Positions 5,598-5,866 of a DNA stretch of 5,866 nt are shown in pieces (positions within the stretch are counted from its first letter, which is position 1; every line of letters starts with the position of its first letter). The position numbers and the translations under genes are program-made. Location: positions 1 to 5,866 of the forward strand of contig QGUU01000172.1 in assembly GCA_003242525.1 (NCBI GenBank), read 5' to 3'. Source of the stretch: Pseudomonadota bacterium. Lineage in GTDB: Bacteria > Pseudomonadota > Alphaproteobacteria > Rhizobiales > Rhizobiaceae. A model generated the notes under the pieces. The model saw nothing but the letters and a program-made list of their open reading frames with translations. It was not told the origin of the DNA and did no database searches.

Positions 5598-5866
5598 ATG
5601 ATCGACAAGCTCGAATTCTTCATCGCGCTCGCCCAGGAAGAGCACTTCGGCCGCGCAGCCGAAATGTGCGGCGTGACGCAGCCGACCCTGTCGGCGGGCA
5701 TCAAGCAGCTTGAGGACCAGCTCGGCGTGATGCTGGTCAAGCGCGGGTCGCGTTTCCAGGGCCTGACGCCAGAGGGCGTGCAGGTGTTGACCTGGGCACG
5801 GCGTATCGTCGGCGATGCGCGCACCATGAGGGAAGAGATGCGTGCTGCCCGCCACGGCCTGTCAGG
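5598..5866 (+). CDS. LysR-type transcriptional regulator (N-terminal part, runs off right edge)
   Basis: The first 89 codons of a LysR-family regulator; full length is about 300 residues, so only the winged helix-turn-helix and the start of the linker helix are visible. MIDKLEFFIALAQEEHFGRA is the standard LysR opening, followed by the recognition helix region GVTQPTLSAGIKQLEDQLG (25-43), the wing (KRGSRFQGLTPEG, 48-60), and the linker helix with ARRIVGDARTMREEMRAA (67-84). This N terminus resembles, from memory, the LysR regulators beside fds NAD-dependent formate dehydrogenase operons (FdsR-like), so a formate-related target near the right edge is possible but unproven. The ATG at 5598 fits the family start, although no clear Shine-Dalgarno sequence precedes it. 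Divergent from the GAF-GGDEF-PilZ gene, with a T-N11-A dyad between them. Confidence 0.9.
   Translation, partial: MIDKLEFFIALAQEEHFGRAAEMCGVTQPTLSAGIKQLEDQLGVMLVKRGSRFQGLTPEGVQVLTWARRIVGDARTMREEMRAARHGLS

Noticed and set aside
5267..5827. Minus-strand open frame of 186 codons opposite the LysR gene and the GGDEF start
   Set aside because: It runs antisense through the LysR DNA-binding domain and into another frame of the GAF coding region, so it is a shadow.

Overview
The window reads as an ordinary stretch of a high-GC alphaproteobacterial chromosome, most likely Rhizobiales (Mesorhizobium/Aminobacter/Phyllobacteriaceae-like). The basis is the dense G/C-rich codon use, a PhoU-like DUF47 gene coupled to pit (the orfA-pit arrangement known from Sinorhizobium meliloti), and an Mrp ATPase of the type lacking the CxxC motif. 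I see no RNA genes, mobile elements, CRISPR arrays or phage genes.

Layout from left to right. (1) The 5' part of an IlvD/Edd-family sugar-acid dehydratase on the minus strand runs off the left edge. A perfect 15-bp dyad matching the FadR/GntR operator consensus lies just upstream of its start. (2) A divergent small CoxG-family (SRPBCC) protein is on the plus strand. (3) A long minus-strand series follows, listed in transcription order: a GAF-GGDEF-PilZ signalling protein (5490 to 4234), a PhoU-like DUF47 protein (4132 to 3491), the low-affinity phosphate permease Pit (3483 to 2479), and the Fe-S carrier ATPase Mrp/ApbC (2376 to 1192). DUF47 and Pit are 7 bp apart and almost certainly form one operon. 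Mrp follows after 102 bp and may have its own promoter. Mrp converges with the CoxG gene across a 76-bp gap with no clear terminator. (4) At the right edge, divergent from the GGDEF gene, the first 89 codons of a LysR-type regulator begin. Its DNA-binding domain resembles the regulator found beside fds formate dehydrogenase operons.

Functionally the window combines phosphate uptake (Pit plus its DUF47 partner), Fe-S cluster delivery (Mrp), second-messenger signalling, sugar-acid catabolism and a possible link to C1/formate metabolism just off the right edge. These modules look adjacent rather than parts of one system.

The most notable observation is the signalling protein. Its GGDEF active-site signature reads GGGEF, which removes a metal ligand, while the RxxD inhibitory-site motif is intact and a diverged PilZ domain is fused at the C terminus. 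This suggests a c-di-GMP receptor or a degenerate enzyme rather than a normal cyclase. I found no convincing undescribed multigene system.
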